Shown: positions 48,227 to 60,769, numbered from the stretch's first letter. The stretch is DNA of 64,000 bases from Chrysomallon squamiferum (GCA_012295275.1 CM022668.1:11680522-11744521); one strand, 5' to 3'. Translations and numbers: made by a program. Notes: generated by a model from the sequence alone, not told the origin.

Positions 48227-48899
48227 TATATATATATATATATATTTTTTTTATCTGTATTGTTTTATTTAGGGATAATATTTATGCATGCAAATATAAA
48301 CTACCATTCCTTATATATTCATAGTTTTGTTCCCCAAAAAATATATTTGTTACATCCCCCACATTATAATCACTGACCTTTCATTTTATTGTTGTGATTT
48401 CAAAGTTTTAGGCATCAACAGTAACATAAAATAAAATAAAATAATAAATATTTTAGCTTAGTGGAATTTTTCTGACTATAATACATATCTTAATGGAGTG
48501 GTTGAAATAACTTATATGTATTAAAAGAAAATAAAGTTTTTTCTTTCATTCTTAAGGATCAGACAAAATAAAACAGACATATTTATTCATGTTTTCCTTA
48601 AAGATTCTATTAAAATCCTTCAGTTGTTTATTTTAGGCACTTGAAGATAATATAATACCAACATTCTCTAACATCCAAAACAAATATTAAATGATCTCTC
48701 TCTCTGTAATTAAATGATCTTTTTGAGTATTTGTGGATGTTATATATATTCTGGATTCTGTTGTTGTTCTGTTTTGAGTTTTAAAAAGAATGAAAAAACA
48801 AGAAGATATTTATATTTTTGCTAAACTATAATTGAAATATTTGTTTAAATTTCTAATATACTGAAATTAATGTTTCGTTCAAATTTTCATTCTTTTCAG
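47681..48899 (+). other. Intron type X with GATA microsatellite and possible terminal exon
   Basis: Homologous to 56217-57346. Carries (GATA)n-(TA)n at 48168-48246. An acceptor at 48078 is followed by ten open codons and TAG at 48108 (DYDEWFHHSI), a possible alternative end of the protein. Confidence 0.6.
48168..48246. repeat. (GATA)n-(TA)n microsatellite
   Basis: About 14 GATA units run into TA repeats, within intron X. Confidence 0.95.
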
Positions 48900-48929
48900 C
48901 TCAACCAACTCCTAAACCAAGAACACCAG
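48900..48929 (+). CDS. Linker exon AQPTPKPRTP, copy 1
   Basis: 30 nt, phase 1-1, from TTTCAG to GGTGCT, encoding AQPTPKPRTP. The same peptide recurs at 50972, 53062, 55168 and 57347. Confidence 0.85.
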
Positions 48930-49358
48930 GTGCTTTTCTATAAAATACTTTGACTTACATATAAACTGAACATTAAACAGTATGATTAAAATAAACTGAA
49001 ATATAATAAGAGCAGTTCATGATTAATATTTCAGTTATGCACCAATATAATTTAGGAAAGCTAAAAATATGTTAATCAAATTTTTTTCTACACTCAGGAT
49101 GGTACTTATTAGTTTTGGTGAATGTTCCTTCATTCTACTTAATTATTTAAAACTAATAAATAAACACAATAACCAAGAGCAAATATATGTATGATAGTGT
49201 ATCAGGATCCAATCTTTCTTTCTTTTGTAGATATTATATATTTACCATACATTTTTAAAATCGTTTGTAAAAGTTTTTTTCTTAAAATCCATTTTTAGCG
49301 TTGATTCAGCTTTTTCCATTTTGTGTTTAATTCTGATGACAACCTGCTTTGCTTACAG
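48930..49358 (+). other. Intron homologous to 57377-57925
   Basis: It starts with the same TGCTTTTCT...AAAATACTTTGACTT sequence as the intron before B6. The introns before B3-B5 are of a different type. Confidence 0.75.
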
Positions 49359-49925
49359 TCTATAAAGATTCAGGCTATGATATAGTCTTTATGCTTGATG
49401 GCACTGTTGATAACAGAATCTTCAAATGGATGACTGATTTCACTAAAAATTACGTATCACAAATGGACATTGATTCTGGTGACTATCGTGTTGGAGCTAT
49501 GACATTCACCAGATCACAGAATCTAGGATTCAACTTGAATGACTATGACTTCCAGAGCGATGTCTTGAATGCTGTAGATACCAGCTTACACAACAGACGA
49601 GGAGGCAGACCAGATCTTGGATCAGCATTTAATTATGTTCAAAATTCCATGTTCACACCTAGCAATGGCGACAGACCAAATGCCAAAAATTTTGTTGTCA
49701 TGATGACTGGCAATGAGAGGAGCTTAAACAGCGATGCAGCCATTAATGCAGCAAACAAACTGAAAGATGCTGGCTTTGGTGTGTTCACCGTTGGCTTGAA
49801 TCTGAGAGATACAAATGAAATTGACAAAGTCTCTTCCAAACCACTTTCTCAGTATCAGTATTTGATTAACAGTGAGGCAGATATGCAAGAGTTACCAGGA
49901 ACCCTTGGATCTCAATTGGAGAGAG
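49359..49925 (+). CDS. VWA domain 23 exon (B2), MIDAS-degenerate, Cys-free
   Basis: 567 nt, phase 1-1, with DGTVD and MMTGN. It differs from B1 at only about three bases, although the surrounding introns are clearly diverged. Confidence 0.93.
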
Positions 49926-50971
49926 GTATAAGAGAGGGTTGACCAACAAAAAGTAGAACCCCATAATGTACCCATGACCATCCTTGCACAACCTCAAGAA
50001 CCACATTTCCCATTTCACAATCAAAATGTTTTAACAGCTTATTTACGTATGACCTTTTCCACAAAACTTTTTTAGCTGGATGTCTGACCTTACAGGATTG
50101 TATTATTATGCTTATTTCAGTTGAACCAAATTAGCATAGAACAGCGATTCCTTTTTTCCTTCTTTTTTTTTGCCTTCTTTCTTCAAGTCATTTTAATTTC
50201 ACAGCTTATATTGTTAGTATCATACCAGATATCTGCACAAGCCACAACTCTGTTAAATTAATTTTGTATTCTGTTTTAATAACATAAATCCTTTTCTTTT
50301 TCCTTTCAGAATTGTATCTCTCCTTGCTCTAGAACTGAGAACAATATTTACCCTATCAATATATTTTGTTTTATTTGTTGCTGATATGCATGCAAATTCC
50401 ATTCCATGTATCTGTATCTGTACATAAGATATGTATTAACCTTTCAATTAGCCTGTAGCCTGTTGTTATATTATTACATTTTATTAGCCTTCAGCACTCT
50501 CATTATCTTAAGTATTAAAAACAGCAGAATTCAAAATGGCAAATGAAAACATATTTATGAAAAATGTGTATAATAATTTATATGTCTGAACATAGACTTC
50601 TTTTTGCCTAATACAAGTATCTAAATTTTAAAAGAAATTAAGACTGATTCATTGATAAGACATAGTTAATTTTCTAGGTTACTTAACATTTTTGTGAAAT
50701 GAAAGAACAATTAGAATGTTCTTTTTTCCACTTTGTGCAGTGATTAAAAATTAGCAATTTCTTATAGTATCCTCGTCTAAAGTTCTATCTGTATCACTTT
50801 GCAAATTGATGTTTCAGTTGTTGTATTCTGCATTCAAAATTTTCAAGAACTTTTTCAAATCAACTGAATCATATAATTCTTTTTATTTCTTTCATAGCGT
50901 CAAAGGTTGAAAATATTTTGAACTTAAAGACAAATATGATTAATGTTTATTTCCAATGTTTAATCTTTCAG
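49926..50971 (+). other. Intron type Y
   Basis: Nearly the same sequence as 52021-53061 and 54111-55167. An acceptor at 50309 is followed by ELYLSLL and a TAG at 50330. Confidence 0.7.
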
Positions 50972-51001
50972 CTCAACCAACACCTAAACCAAGAACACCA
51001 G
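50972..51001 (+). CDS. Linker exon AQPTPKPRTP, copy 2
   Basis: 30 nt, phase 1-1. Flanking intron sequence (CCAATGTTTAATCTTTCAG) is shared with copies 3 and 4. Confidence 0.85.
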
Positions 51002-51453
51002 GTGCTTTGCCTGTTATTTTTATTTTTATTTTTTATTTAAATTTTTATCTTGGAATCTGAATTAATTACTTAGCAGAAATAAAGTAAAATAAAAATTAAG
51101 AAACAAGATAGATGGTAGATGTTTCAGTATTATCAACATATCTGTTTAGAAAACAGGTATTTATACATCAGTTTGTTTTTGATTGCTAGTGAGGTTTTGT
51201 AGTTTATTGGTGAAATTTTCTTCATATTTATTTACTTACTTAATAGTTTACTAGAAAACAAAACGACATAATTAAAATGTGTTCATATTTAAGATAACCT
51301 ACAATAATCAATTCAAAACAAAAGGATATCATGATTATTATAACCAAGGCGCTGGTATAGTGACTTTAAAATCTTTGACACCATTGTTATCAAAAATGTC
51401 TTTCGTCTATTTAGTTTGTATTTAATTTGTATTGACACCTGATTTCCTTACAG
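51002..51453 (+). other. Intron, near-copy of 53092-53543 and 55198-55649
   Basis: 452 bases, the same length in all three copies. Starts TGCTTTGCCTG and ends TCCTTACAG. Confidence 0.8.
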
Positions 51454-52020
51454 TCTCTAAAGATTCAGGCTATGATATAGTCTTTATGCTTGATGGCACT
51501 GTTGATAACAGAATCTTCAAATGGATGACTGATTTCACTAAAAATTACGTATCACAAATGGACATTGATTCTGGTGACTATCGTGTTGGAGCTATGACAT
51601 TCACCAGATCACAGAATCTAGGATTCAACTTGAATGACTATGACTTCCAGAGCGATGTCTTGAATGCTGTAGATACCAGCTTACACAACAGACGAGGAGG
51701 CAGACCAGATCTTGGATCAGCATTTAATTATGTTCAAAATTCCATGTTCACACCTAGCAATGGTGACAGACCAAAAGCCAAAAATTTTGTTGTCATGATG
51801 ACTGGCAATGAGAGGAGCTTAAACAGCGATGCAGCCATTAATGCAGCAAACAAACTGAAAGATGCTGGCTTTGGTGTGTTCACCGTTGGCTTGAATCTGA
51901 GAGACACAAATGAAATTGACAAAGTCTCTTCCAAACCACTTTCTCAGTATCAGTATTTGATTAACAGTGAGGCAGATATGCAAGAGTTACCAGAAACCCT
52001 TGGATCTCAATTGGAGAGAG
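51454..52020 (+). CDS. VWA domain 24 exon (B3), MIDAS-degenerate, Cys-free
   Basis: 567 nt, phase 1-1. It starts VSKDSG rather than VYKDSG, has NGDRPKAKN (Lys for Asn), a feature shared with B4 and B5, and ELPETLG near the end. Confidence 0.93.
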
Positions 52021-53061
52021 GTATAAGAGAGGGTTGACCAACAAAAAGTAGAACCCCATAATGTACCCATGACCATCCTTGCACAACCTCAAGAACCACA
52101 TTTCCCATTTCACAATCAAAATGTTTTAACAGCTTATTTATATATGACCTTTTCCACAAAACTTTTGGCTGGATATCTGACCTTACAGAATTGTATTATT
52201 ATGCTTATTTCAGTTGAACCAAATTAGCATAGAACAGCGATTCCTTTTTGCCTTCTTTCTTCAAGTCATTTTACTTTCACAGCTTATATTGTTAGTATCA
52301 TACCAGATATCTGCACAAGCCACAACCCTGTTCAATTAATTTTGTATTTTATTTTAATAACATAAATCCTTGTGTTTTTCCTTTAAGAATTGTATTTCTC
52401 CTTGATCTAGAACTGAGAACAATATTTACCCTATCAATATATTTTGTTTTATTTGTTGCTGATATGCATGCAGATTCATTTTTTTCCATTCCATGTATTT
52501 ATATATGTACATAAGATATGTATTAACCTTTCAATTAGCCTGTAGCCTGTTGTTATATTATTACATTTTATTAGCCTTCAGCATTCTCATTATCTTAAGT
52601 ATTAAAAACAGCAGAATTCAAAATGGCAAATGAAAACATATTTATGAAAAATGTGTGTATAATAATTTATATGTCTGAACATAGACTGCTTTTTGCCTGA
52701 GACAAGCATCTTAATTGTCAAAGAAATTAAAACTGATTCATTGATAAGACATGGTTAATTTTCTAGGTTACTTAACATTTTTGTGAAATGAAAGAACAAT
52801 TAGAATGTTCTTTTTTCCACTTTGTACAGTGATGAAAAATTAGCAATTTCATATAGTATTCTCGTCAAAAGTTCTATCTGTATCACTTTGCAAATTGATG
52901 TTTCAGTTGTTTTATTCTGCATTCAAAATTTTCAAGAACTGTTTTCAAATCGACAAAATCACATAATTCTTTTTATTTCTTTCATAGTGTTAAATGTAGA
53001 ACATATTTTGAACTTAAAGACAAATATGATTAATGTTTATTTCCAATGTTTAATCTTTCAG
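52021..53061 (+). other. Intron type Y, copy 2
   Basis: Near-copy of 49926-50971. The internal acceptor-like site has become CTTTAAG (52381-52387). Confidence 0.7.
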
Positions 53062-53091
53062 CTCAACCAACACCTAAACCAAGAACACCAG
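53062..53091 (+). CDS. Linker exon AQPTPKPRTP, copy 3
   Basis: 30 nt, phase 1-1, with the same sequence as copy 2. Confidence 0.85.
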
Positions 53092-53543
53092 GTGCTTTGC
53101 CTGTTATTTTTATTTTTATTTTTTATTTTATTTTTTAACTTGTAATCTGAATTAATTACTTAGCAGAAATAAAGTTAAATAATAATTAAGAAACAAGATA
53201 GATGGTAGATGTTTCAGTATTATCAACATATCTGTTTAGAAAACAGGTATTTATACATCAGTTTGTTTTTGATTGCTAGTGGGGTTTTGTAGTTTATTGG
53301 TGAAATTTTCTTCGTATTTCTTTACTTACTTAATAGTTTACTAGAAAACAAAACGACATAATTAAAATGTGTTCATATTTAAGATAACCTACAATAATCA
53401 ATTCAAAATTAAAGGATATCATGATTATTATAACCAAGGCGCTGGTATAGTGACTTTAAAATCTTTGACACCATTGTTATCAAAAATGTCTTTCGTCAAT
53501 TTAGTTAGTATTTAATTTTTATTGACACCTGATTTCCTTACAG
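53092..53543 (+). other. Intron, near-copy of 51002-51453
   Basis: 452 bases with scattered substitutions relative to the upstream copy. Confidence 0.8.
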
Positions 53544-54110
53544 TCTCTAAAGATTCAGGCTATGATATAGTCTTTATGCTTGATGGCACTGTTGATAACA
53601 GAATCTTCAAATGGATGACTGATTTCACTAAAAATTATGTATCACAAATGGACATTGATTCTGGTGACTATCGTGTTGGAGCTATGACATTCACCAGATC
53701 ACAGAATCTAGGATTCAATTTGAATGACTATGACTTCCAGAGCGATGTATTGAATGCCGTAGATACCAGCTTACACAACAGACGAGGAGGCAGACCAGAT
53801 CTTGGATCAGCATTTAATTATGTTCAAAATTCCATGTTCACACCTAGCAATGGTGACAGACCAAAAGCCAAAAATTTTGTTGTCATGATGACTGGCAATG
53901 AGAGGAGCTTAAACAGCGATGCAGCCATTAATGCAGCAAACAAACTGAAAGATGCTGGCTTTGGTGTGTTCACCGTTGGCTTGAATCTGAGAGACACAAA
54001 TGAAATTGACAAAGTCTCTTCCAAACCACTTTCTCAGTATCAGTATTTGATTAACAGTGAGGCAGATATGCAAGAGTTACCAGGAACCCTTGGATCTCAA
54101 TTGGAGAGAG
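53544..54110 (+). CDS. VWA domain 25 exon (B4), MIDAS-degenerate, Cys-free
   Basis: 567 nt, phase 1-1. Differences from B3 are few and mostly synonymous (TTATGTATC, TTCAATTTG, GATGTATTGAATGCC). Confidence 0.93.
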
Positions 54111-55167
54111 GTATAAGAGAGGGTTGAACAACAAAAAGTAGAACCCCATAATGTACCCATGACCATCCTTGCACAACCTCAAGAACCACATTTCCCATTT
54201 CACAATCAAAATGTTTTAACAGCTTATTTATATATGACCTTTTCCACAAAACTTTTTTGGCTGGATGTCTGACCTTACAGAATTGTATTATTATGCTTAT
54301 TTCAGTTGAACCAAATTAGCATAGAACAGTGATTCCATTTTATTTTCTTCTTTTTTGTTTTTTGTTTTTTTGCCTTCTTTCTTCAAGCCATTTTACTTTC
54401 ACAGCTTATATTGTTAGTATATATATATCTGCACAAGCCACAACTCTGTTAAATTAATTTTGTATTTTATTTTAATAACATAAATCCTTTTCTTTTTCCT
54501 TTCAGAACTGTATCTCTCCTTGCTCTAGAACTGAGAACAATATTTACCCTATCAATATATTTTGTTTTATTTGTTGCTGATATGCATGCAAATTCATTTT
54601 TTTCCATTCCATGTATATGTATCTGTACATAAGATATATATTAACCTTTCAGTTAGCCTGTAGCCTGTTACATGTTATTAGCCTTCAGCACTATCATTAT
54701 CTTAAGTATTAAAAACAGCAGAATTCAAACTGGCAAATGAAAACATATTTATGAAACATGATGTATAATAATTTATATGTCTGAACATAGACTTGCTTTT
54801 GCCTGAGACAAGCATCTTAATTGTCAAAGAAATTAAAACTGATTCATTGATAAGACATAGTTAATTTTCTAGGTTACTTAACATTTTTGTGAAATAAAAT
54901 AACAATTAGAATGTTCTTTTTTCCACTTTGTGCAGTGATGAAAAATTAGCAATTTCATATAGTATTCTCGTCAAAAGTTCTATCTGTATCACTTTGCAAA
55001 TTGATGTTTCAGTTGTTTTATTCTGCATTCAAAATTTTCAATAACTTTTTTCAAATCAACAGAATCATATAATTCTTTTTATTTCTTTCATAGTGTTAAA
55101 TGTTGAACATATTTTGAACTTAAAGACAAATATGATTAATGTTTATTTCCAATGTTTAATCTTTCAG
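54111..55167 (+). other. Intron type Y, copy 3
   Basis: Near-copy of 49926-50971 with a longer T-rich insertion near 54340-54370. An acceptor at 54505 is followed by ELYLSLL and a stop. Confidence 0.7.
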
Positions 55168-55197
55168 CTCAACCAACACCTAAACCAAGAACACCAG
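55168..55197 (+). CDS. Linker exon AQPTPKPRTP, copy 4
   Basis: 30 nt, phase 1-1. Confidence 0.85.
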
Positions 55198-55649
55198 GTG
55201 CTTTGCCTGTTATTTTTATTTTTATTTTTTATTTAATTTTTTAACTTGTAATGTGAATTAATTACTTAGCAGAAATAAAGTAAAATAAAAATTAAGAAAC
55301 AAGATAGATGGTAGATGTTTCAGTATTATCAACATATCTGTTTAGAAAACAGGTATTTATACATCAGTTTGTTTTTGATTGCTAGTGAGGTTTTGTAGTT
55401 TATTGGTGAAATTTTCTTCATATTTATTTACTTACTTAATAGTTTACTAGAAAACAAAACGACATAATTAAAATGTGTTCATATTTAAGATAACCTACAA
55501 TAATCAATTCAAAACAAAAGGATATCATGATTATTATAACCAAGGCGCTGGTATAGTGACTTTAAAATCTTTGACACCATTGTTATCAAAAATGTCTTTC
55601 GTCAATTTAGTTTGTATTTAATTTTTATTGACACCTGATTTCCTTACAG
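55198..55649 (+). other. Intron, near-copy of 51002-51453
   Basis: 452 bases, the third copy of this intron. Confidence 0.8.
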
Positions 55650-56216
55650 TCTCTAAAGATTCAGGCTATGATATAGTCTTTATGCTTGATGGCACTGTTG
55701 ATAACAGAATCTTCAAATGGATGACTGATTTCACTAAAAATTACGTATCACAAATGGACATTGATTCTGGTGACTATCGTGTTGGAGCTATGACATTCAC
55801 CAGATCACAGAATCTAGGATTCAACTTGAATGACTATGACTTCCAGAGCGATGTCTTGAATGCTGTAGATACCAGCTTACAGAACAGACGAGGAGGCAGA
55901 CCAGATCTTGGATCAGCATTTAATTATGTTCAAAATTCCATGTTCACACCTAGCAATGGCGACAGACCAAAAGCCAAAAATTTTGTTGTCATGATGACTG
56001 GCAATGAGAGGAGCTTAAACAGCGATGCAGCCATTAATGCAGCAAACAAACTGAAAGATGCTGGCTTTGGTGTGTTCACCGTTGGCTTGAATCTGAGAGA
56101 CACAAATGAAATTGACAAAGTCTCTTCCAAACCACTTTCTCAGTATCAGTATTTGATTAACAGTGAGGCAGATATGCAAGAGTTACCAGGAACCCTTGGA
56201 TTTCAGCTGGAGAGAG
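55650..56216 (+). CDS. VWA domain 26 exon (B5), MIDAS-degenerate, Cys-free
   Basis: 567 nt, phase 1-1, with VSKDSG and KAKN as in B3 and B4, but SLQNRRGG (Gln for His) and LGFQLERG at the end. The exon thus begins like B3/B4, while its 3' end and following intron resemble B6/B1, marking a recombination point. Confidence 0.93.
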
Positions 56217-57346
56217 GTATAATAGAGGGTTGATCAGCAAAATATACCCATCTTCATCCTTGCACAACCTCCAGAACCACGTTTCCCATTTCACAATCAA
56301 AATGTTTTAACAGCTTATCTATGTACGATCTTTTCCAAAAATCTTATTGGCTGTATTCCTTGCTTTTTAAATTTTTACTGCTATGCCTATTTCATTTGAA
56401 CCAAATTACAGTATGCTTTATTCTCATTACTTTAATGATGAAGAATGATTGCTTTTATTAAATTTTTTATTTTATATATATATGTGTATATATTTTACTG
56501 CTTTCTTTGTCTTGTTACACTGCTTTACTGGAAATGTTCTAATCACTTGTCACTTTAATTTCCTGTACAGAGCACATCCCAGTCAGATTCAATTATTATT
56601 TCACTGTCATTAATAAATATATTCAATTTCTTTTCCTTTCAGATTATGATGAATGATATCACCATTCCATGTAGAGAGAATAGTCTTTTATTTTCAATTT
56701 ATTTTTTATTTCAGTGTGTTTAGTTTTAGTTAGGGCTAATAATTATGCATGCAAATATAATGCAACAATTCCTTGTATGTATTCATAATTTCTTTCCTGA
56801 GAAATATATTTGTTACATCTCCCACATTATAATAATTTTTTGGCTTTTAGTTTTATTGTTGTGATTTCAAAGTTTAATGCATCAACAGTAAAAGAAAATA
56901 AAAATGAAAAAATATTTTAGCTGAATGTAATTTTTCTGAATATAATTTATATCTTCATTTAGTGGTTGTTTCTCTGAAATAAATTATATGTATTAAAAGA
57001 AAATAAAACTTTTTCTTTCTTTCTTAAGGACCCAACAAAATTAATTAGGTCTATTTTCTCATGTTTTCCTTAAAGATTCTAATAAAATCCTACAATTGTT
57101 TATTTTAGGTATCTGGAGATAATATAATACCAACATTCTATAATAGAGAAAACAAATATGAAATGATCTTTCTAAGCATTTGTGGATGTTATACAATTTT
57201 GGTATTTTAGTTTTTTCTAATTTGTGTTTTGAGAAGAGTGAAGAAACAATAAAATATTTATATTTTCACTAAATGGTGTTTGAATAATTGGTTTAAATTT
57301 CTAATAAATGAAATTAATCTTTGTTTCAAATTTTCATTCTTTTCAG
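56217..57346 (+). other. Intron type X, copy 2
   Basis: Homologous to 47681-48899, without the long GATA run. The internal acceptor at 56642 is followed by four open codons and TGA. Confidence 0.7.
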
Positions 57347-57376
57347 CTCAACCAACTCCTAAACCAAGAACACCAG
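57347..57376 (+). CDS. Linker exon AQPTPKPRTP, copy 5
   Basis: 30 nt, phase 1-1, with the CCAACTCCT spelling of copy 1 rather than the CCAACACCT of copies 2-4. Confidence 0.85.
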
Positions 57377-57925
57377 GTGCTTTTCTTTAAAATACTTTGA
57401 CTTACCTATAAACAGAACATTAAACACTATGATTAAAATAAAGTGAAACATGATAAAAGCAATTCATGATTGATATTTCAATTGTTATCCACCAATATAA
57501 ATTAGGAAAAGTTGAAGTAACAATTTGTAGATATTTAAAAGGTTGTTTTTATGTTTTCACTTTTCATAAATTAAAAGCTAAAAGTATGTTTATCAAATGT
57601 TTTATATATTCAGGGTGGTACTTGTTCAGTATTGGTGAAATTTCCTTGATTCTACTTAATTATTTAAAAATAATAAATAAACATGATAACCAAGAGCAAA
57701 TACGAGTATTCTCCATATTCCATTTACTCAGAATCAAGACCACAAGAACAAAGAAATATATGTATGAAAATGTATCAGGGTCCAATCTTTCTTTCTTTTA
57801 TAGATATTATATATTTACCATACATTTTTAAAATCATTTGTAAAAGTTGTTAGCAGATTTTAGCATTGATTCAGTTTTTCCATTTTTTTAAATTTAATTT
57901 TAATAAAAACCTGCTTTGCTTACAG
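57377..57925 (+). other. Intron homologous to 48930-49358
   Basis: Same start and end as the intron before B2, with about 120 extra bases. Confidence 0.75.
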
Positions 57926-58492
57926 TCTATAAAGATTCAGGCTATGATATAGTCTTTATGCTTGATGGCACTGTTGATAACAGAATCTTCAAATGGATGA
58001 CTGATTTCACTAAAAATTACGTATCACAAATGGACATTGATTCTGGTGACTATCGTGTTGGAGCTATGACATTCACCAGATCACAGAATCTAGGATTCAA
58101 CTTGAATGACTATGACTTCCAGAGCGATGTCTTGAATGCTGTAGATACCAGCTTACACAACAGACGAGGAGGCAGACCAGATGTTGGATCAGCATTTAAT
58201 TATGTTCAAAATTCCATGTTCACACCTAGCAATGGCGACAGACCAAATGCCAAAAATTTTGTTGTAATGATGACTGGCAATGAGAGGAGCTTAAACAGCG
58301 ATGCAGCCATTAATGCAGCAAACAAACTGAAAGACGCTGGCTTTGGTGTGTTTACCGTTGGCTTGAATCTGAGAGACACAGATGAAATTAACAAAGTCTC
58401 TTCCAAACCACTTTCTCAGTATCGGTATTTGATCAACAGTGAGGCAGATATGCAAGAATTACCAGGAACTCTTGGATATCAGCTGGAGAGAG
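57926..58492 (+). CDS. VWA domain 27 exon (B6), MIDAS-degenerate, Cys-free
   Basis: 567 nt, phase 1-1. VYKDSG and NAKN are as in B1 and B2. Distinctive residues are GGRPDVGSAF and RDTDEINKV. DGTVD and MMTGN are retained. Confidence 0.93.
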
Positions 58493-58946
58493 GTATAGAA
58501 ACAGTTATCTTTTTAAGCATGGATCCCAGATCCTGGAGAATTTTCTAGATTCATAATCCCCCTTCTAATCTTTTCAGAGGAAGAAACACATTTCTTTACA
58601 AACCATTTGAATTACAGTGTCAAAAGCTGTAAAAGTTCTCTAAGTAAATTTAACTCCTCTTAATAGTAAATTAAAAATTCAGGATACATTTCAGCCTTGT
58701 TAATTATATTGCTATATTGCATATAGCTGATTTAAATTTTAGTTTAAGCCTGATTGTTTGATCTCAATAGAAGCTCAGTTCAAACTTTTAAGCCTTCTAA
58801 TTTCCATCAAATTGCTTATTTTTGTATATTTCATAATTTTTAAATATAATTCCATTAATTCTGTTAATGAATTTTTGGACTTTTCTAGCTTTTTTCAAGA
58901 AGAATTTTATTATTTTTTTATTTTATTTTTTTATTTTGATTTGCAG
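58493..58946 (+). other. Intron, unlike the X and Y types
   Basis: 454 AT-rich bases ending TTTGCAG. No homology to the earlier array introns was noticed. Confidence 0.55.
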
Positions 58947-58973
58947 CCAGGCCAACTCCTCGTCCAGCAACAG
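58947..58973 (+). CDS. Linker exon, ARPTPRPAT
   Basis: 27 nt, phase 1-1, encoding ARPTPRPAT between TTGCAG and GGTCAA. A diverged member of the AQPTPKPRTP family. Confidence 0.75.
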
Positions 58974-60262
58974 GTCAAGCTTATATATTTTTCCTTTTAC
59001 TCATTGCTGTCCATGTTATGTAGATTCCCTCAACTCCCAGAACCTTTCCATTTATCTTCTTTACAGTTTGCTTCTGAAATCATACCTATCACATTATATG
59101 TTATATCCCCCTGTTTTAAACACATCTTCACATTTAAAAAGAAAAAAAAAAAATATAAGAATTTTTTTTTTTTTGCTTGCACAAAAACCCTACCCATTGC
59201 ATAGTCTTAAAAATATCCTTTGTTACAGATACACCTTTCAGTTTAATACAGTTTTATATCAAAGCAGATCTTACCTATCATCTCATAGATATATATATTT
59301 CAGTTTATTTGCAGTTTGTGTAAAACCTTGCCTTGATATCTTGTCATATATATATATGCCTTTTAGTTTTGTTACAGTTTATGTCAAACTAGACTGCATA
59401 TTATGTCATAGATATATATCTTTTAGTTTACTTGCTGTTTATGTGAATCATTACCTTGCATGTCATATTTTATTTCTTTGCTTTAAGTCCACAATTAAAT
59501 TTATGTAATTTATATAATTTACATAAAGAACCTTACCTAGTATATTACATTTATTATATATAGGTTTTTTCCAAGTTTCTTATAGATTTTAGCAAATGCT
59601 TACCTAATTTACTACATTCCTTAATTTACCAGGATTTTATTATCTTTTTAAGTTACCTTTCTTACAGTCTGTACAAATATCTTACCTAACTCACAAGTAT
59701 ATTTATTTTCACCATGTTTTTATTACTTTTTCAAGTTACTTGAATTATAAACTTACCTAATGCACTATGTTCCTAACAGTAATATACCCATGATTTCATT
59801 ATACTTTTTCAAGTTAAGTTTCTTGTAGATTTTACCATAATTTAATCTATTGTACTTTGTTTACATAATTTCACCACCACTTTTTTCAATTAGATTTCAT
59901 ACAGATTATTATACATCAAAAGCTTTTCCTTGGCATATTTAAAATAGACCTTTTAAGTTATTTTACATAAATTTTTAATCCATAGCAAAGAATTTTTAAT
60001 AATAGTAAAGTATTCAAATCAAAAATATAAATTATCACTTAAAATATTATCTAAACATATTTGATTAAACTAGTGCAATGAAGACCTTCAGAAAGATAAA
60101 ACCAATGATACATTTTTTTTTATATATTATTATTTCTTTTCATTTGTAAATTATTAATATGTAATTGCATAGTTTAACATATAAATTTATTTCCCATAAA
60201 TACATATAATAGTTATCTTACATAATTTAAAATGTAATTTCTTTATTGTGTTTGAATTACAG
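58974..60262 (+). other. Intron with degenerate about 60-75 bp repeats
   Basis: The repeat block at 59225-59900 is described separately. A poly-A/poly-T region lies near 59141-59175. Confidence 0.6.
59225..59900. repeat. Degenerate minisatellite, about 60-75 bp unit
   Basis: CAGTTTATGTNAAAC...ACCTTGCAT...TGTCATAGATATATAT-like units start near 59249, 59311, 59375 and 59436. Weaker copies (TTTCTTATAGATTTTA...CTTACCTAAT) continue to about 59900. Confidence 0.75.
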
Positions 60263-60289
60263 TGGCTCCAACTTCTCCAAGAACCACAG
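60263..60289 (+). CDS. Linker exon, VAPTSPRTT
   Basis: 27 nt, phase 1-1, between TTACAG and GGTGTT, encoding VAPTSPRTT. Confidence 0.75.
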
Positions 60290-60769
60290 GTGTTTATTAA
60301 TATTCATTATTTTGTTACCTTGATTTAACTTGAAGTATGTACATGATAATTAAAGATTTAAATAATAGTGAAGATCATCAACAATATATACCCATAGACT
60401 GTTTTCTAGAATATGTAAATACTCTGTGAATATCTGTGACAGCAACATATGTCTATTATTTAGTTGTGTATTTTTTTAATCACACCAAATACATGCAAAA
60501 CTGTTTTTGTGTTCATAAAATAAGACACTAAATGAAATTATAAAATATTACCAAATGATTAAAAACAGTAATGTGTGAGGAATAATATTTTCAGTTTGAT
60601 AAAAGCAATAAAATAACAGACACTGAAATATGATTAAAATGATCAGATGGTGATAACTATAACACAGGAGTGAAAATATTTCCAAATGATTAAAACAGAG
60701 AAGATACTTCCCACTAATAAAGGTAAAACGTTTCAAATTTCAATGTGTACTAATGTTTCCTTTCGCCAG
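60290..60769 (+). other. Intron, nothing notable
   Basis: 480 bases. CCAAATGATTAAAA is repeated near 60550 and 60681. Ends CGCCAG. Confidence 0.55.

Noticed and set aside
47394-58406. Recurrent 66-codon minus-strand frame opposite exons B1-B6
   Set aside because: It repeats only because the + strand exons are near-identical. It has no splice or start context of its own.
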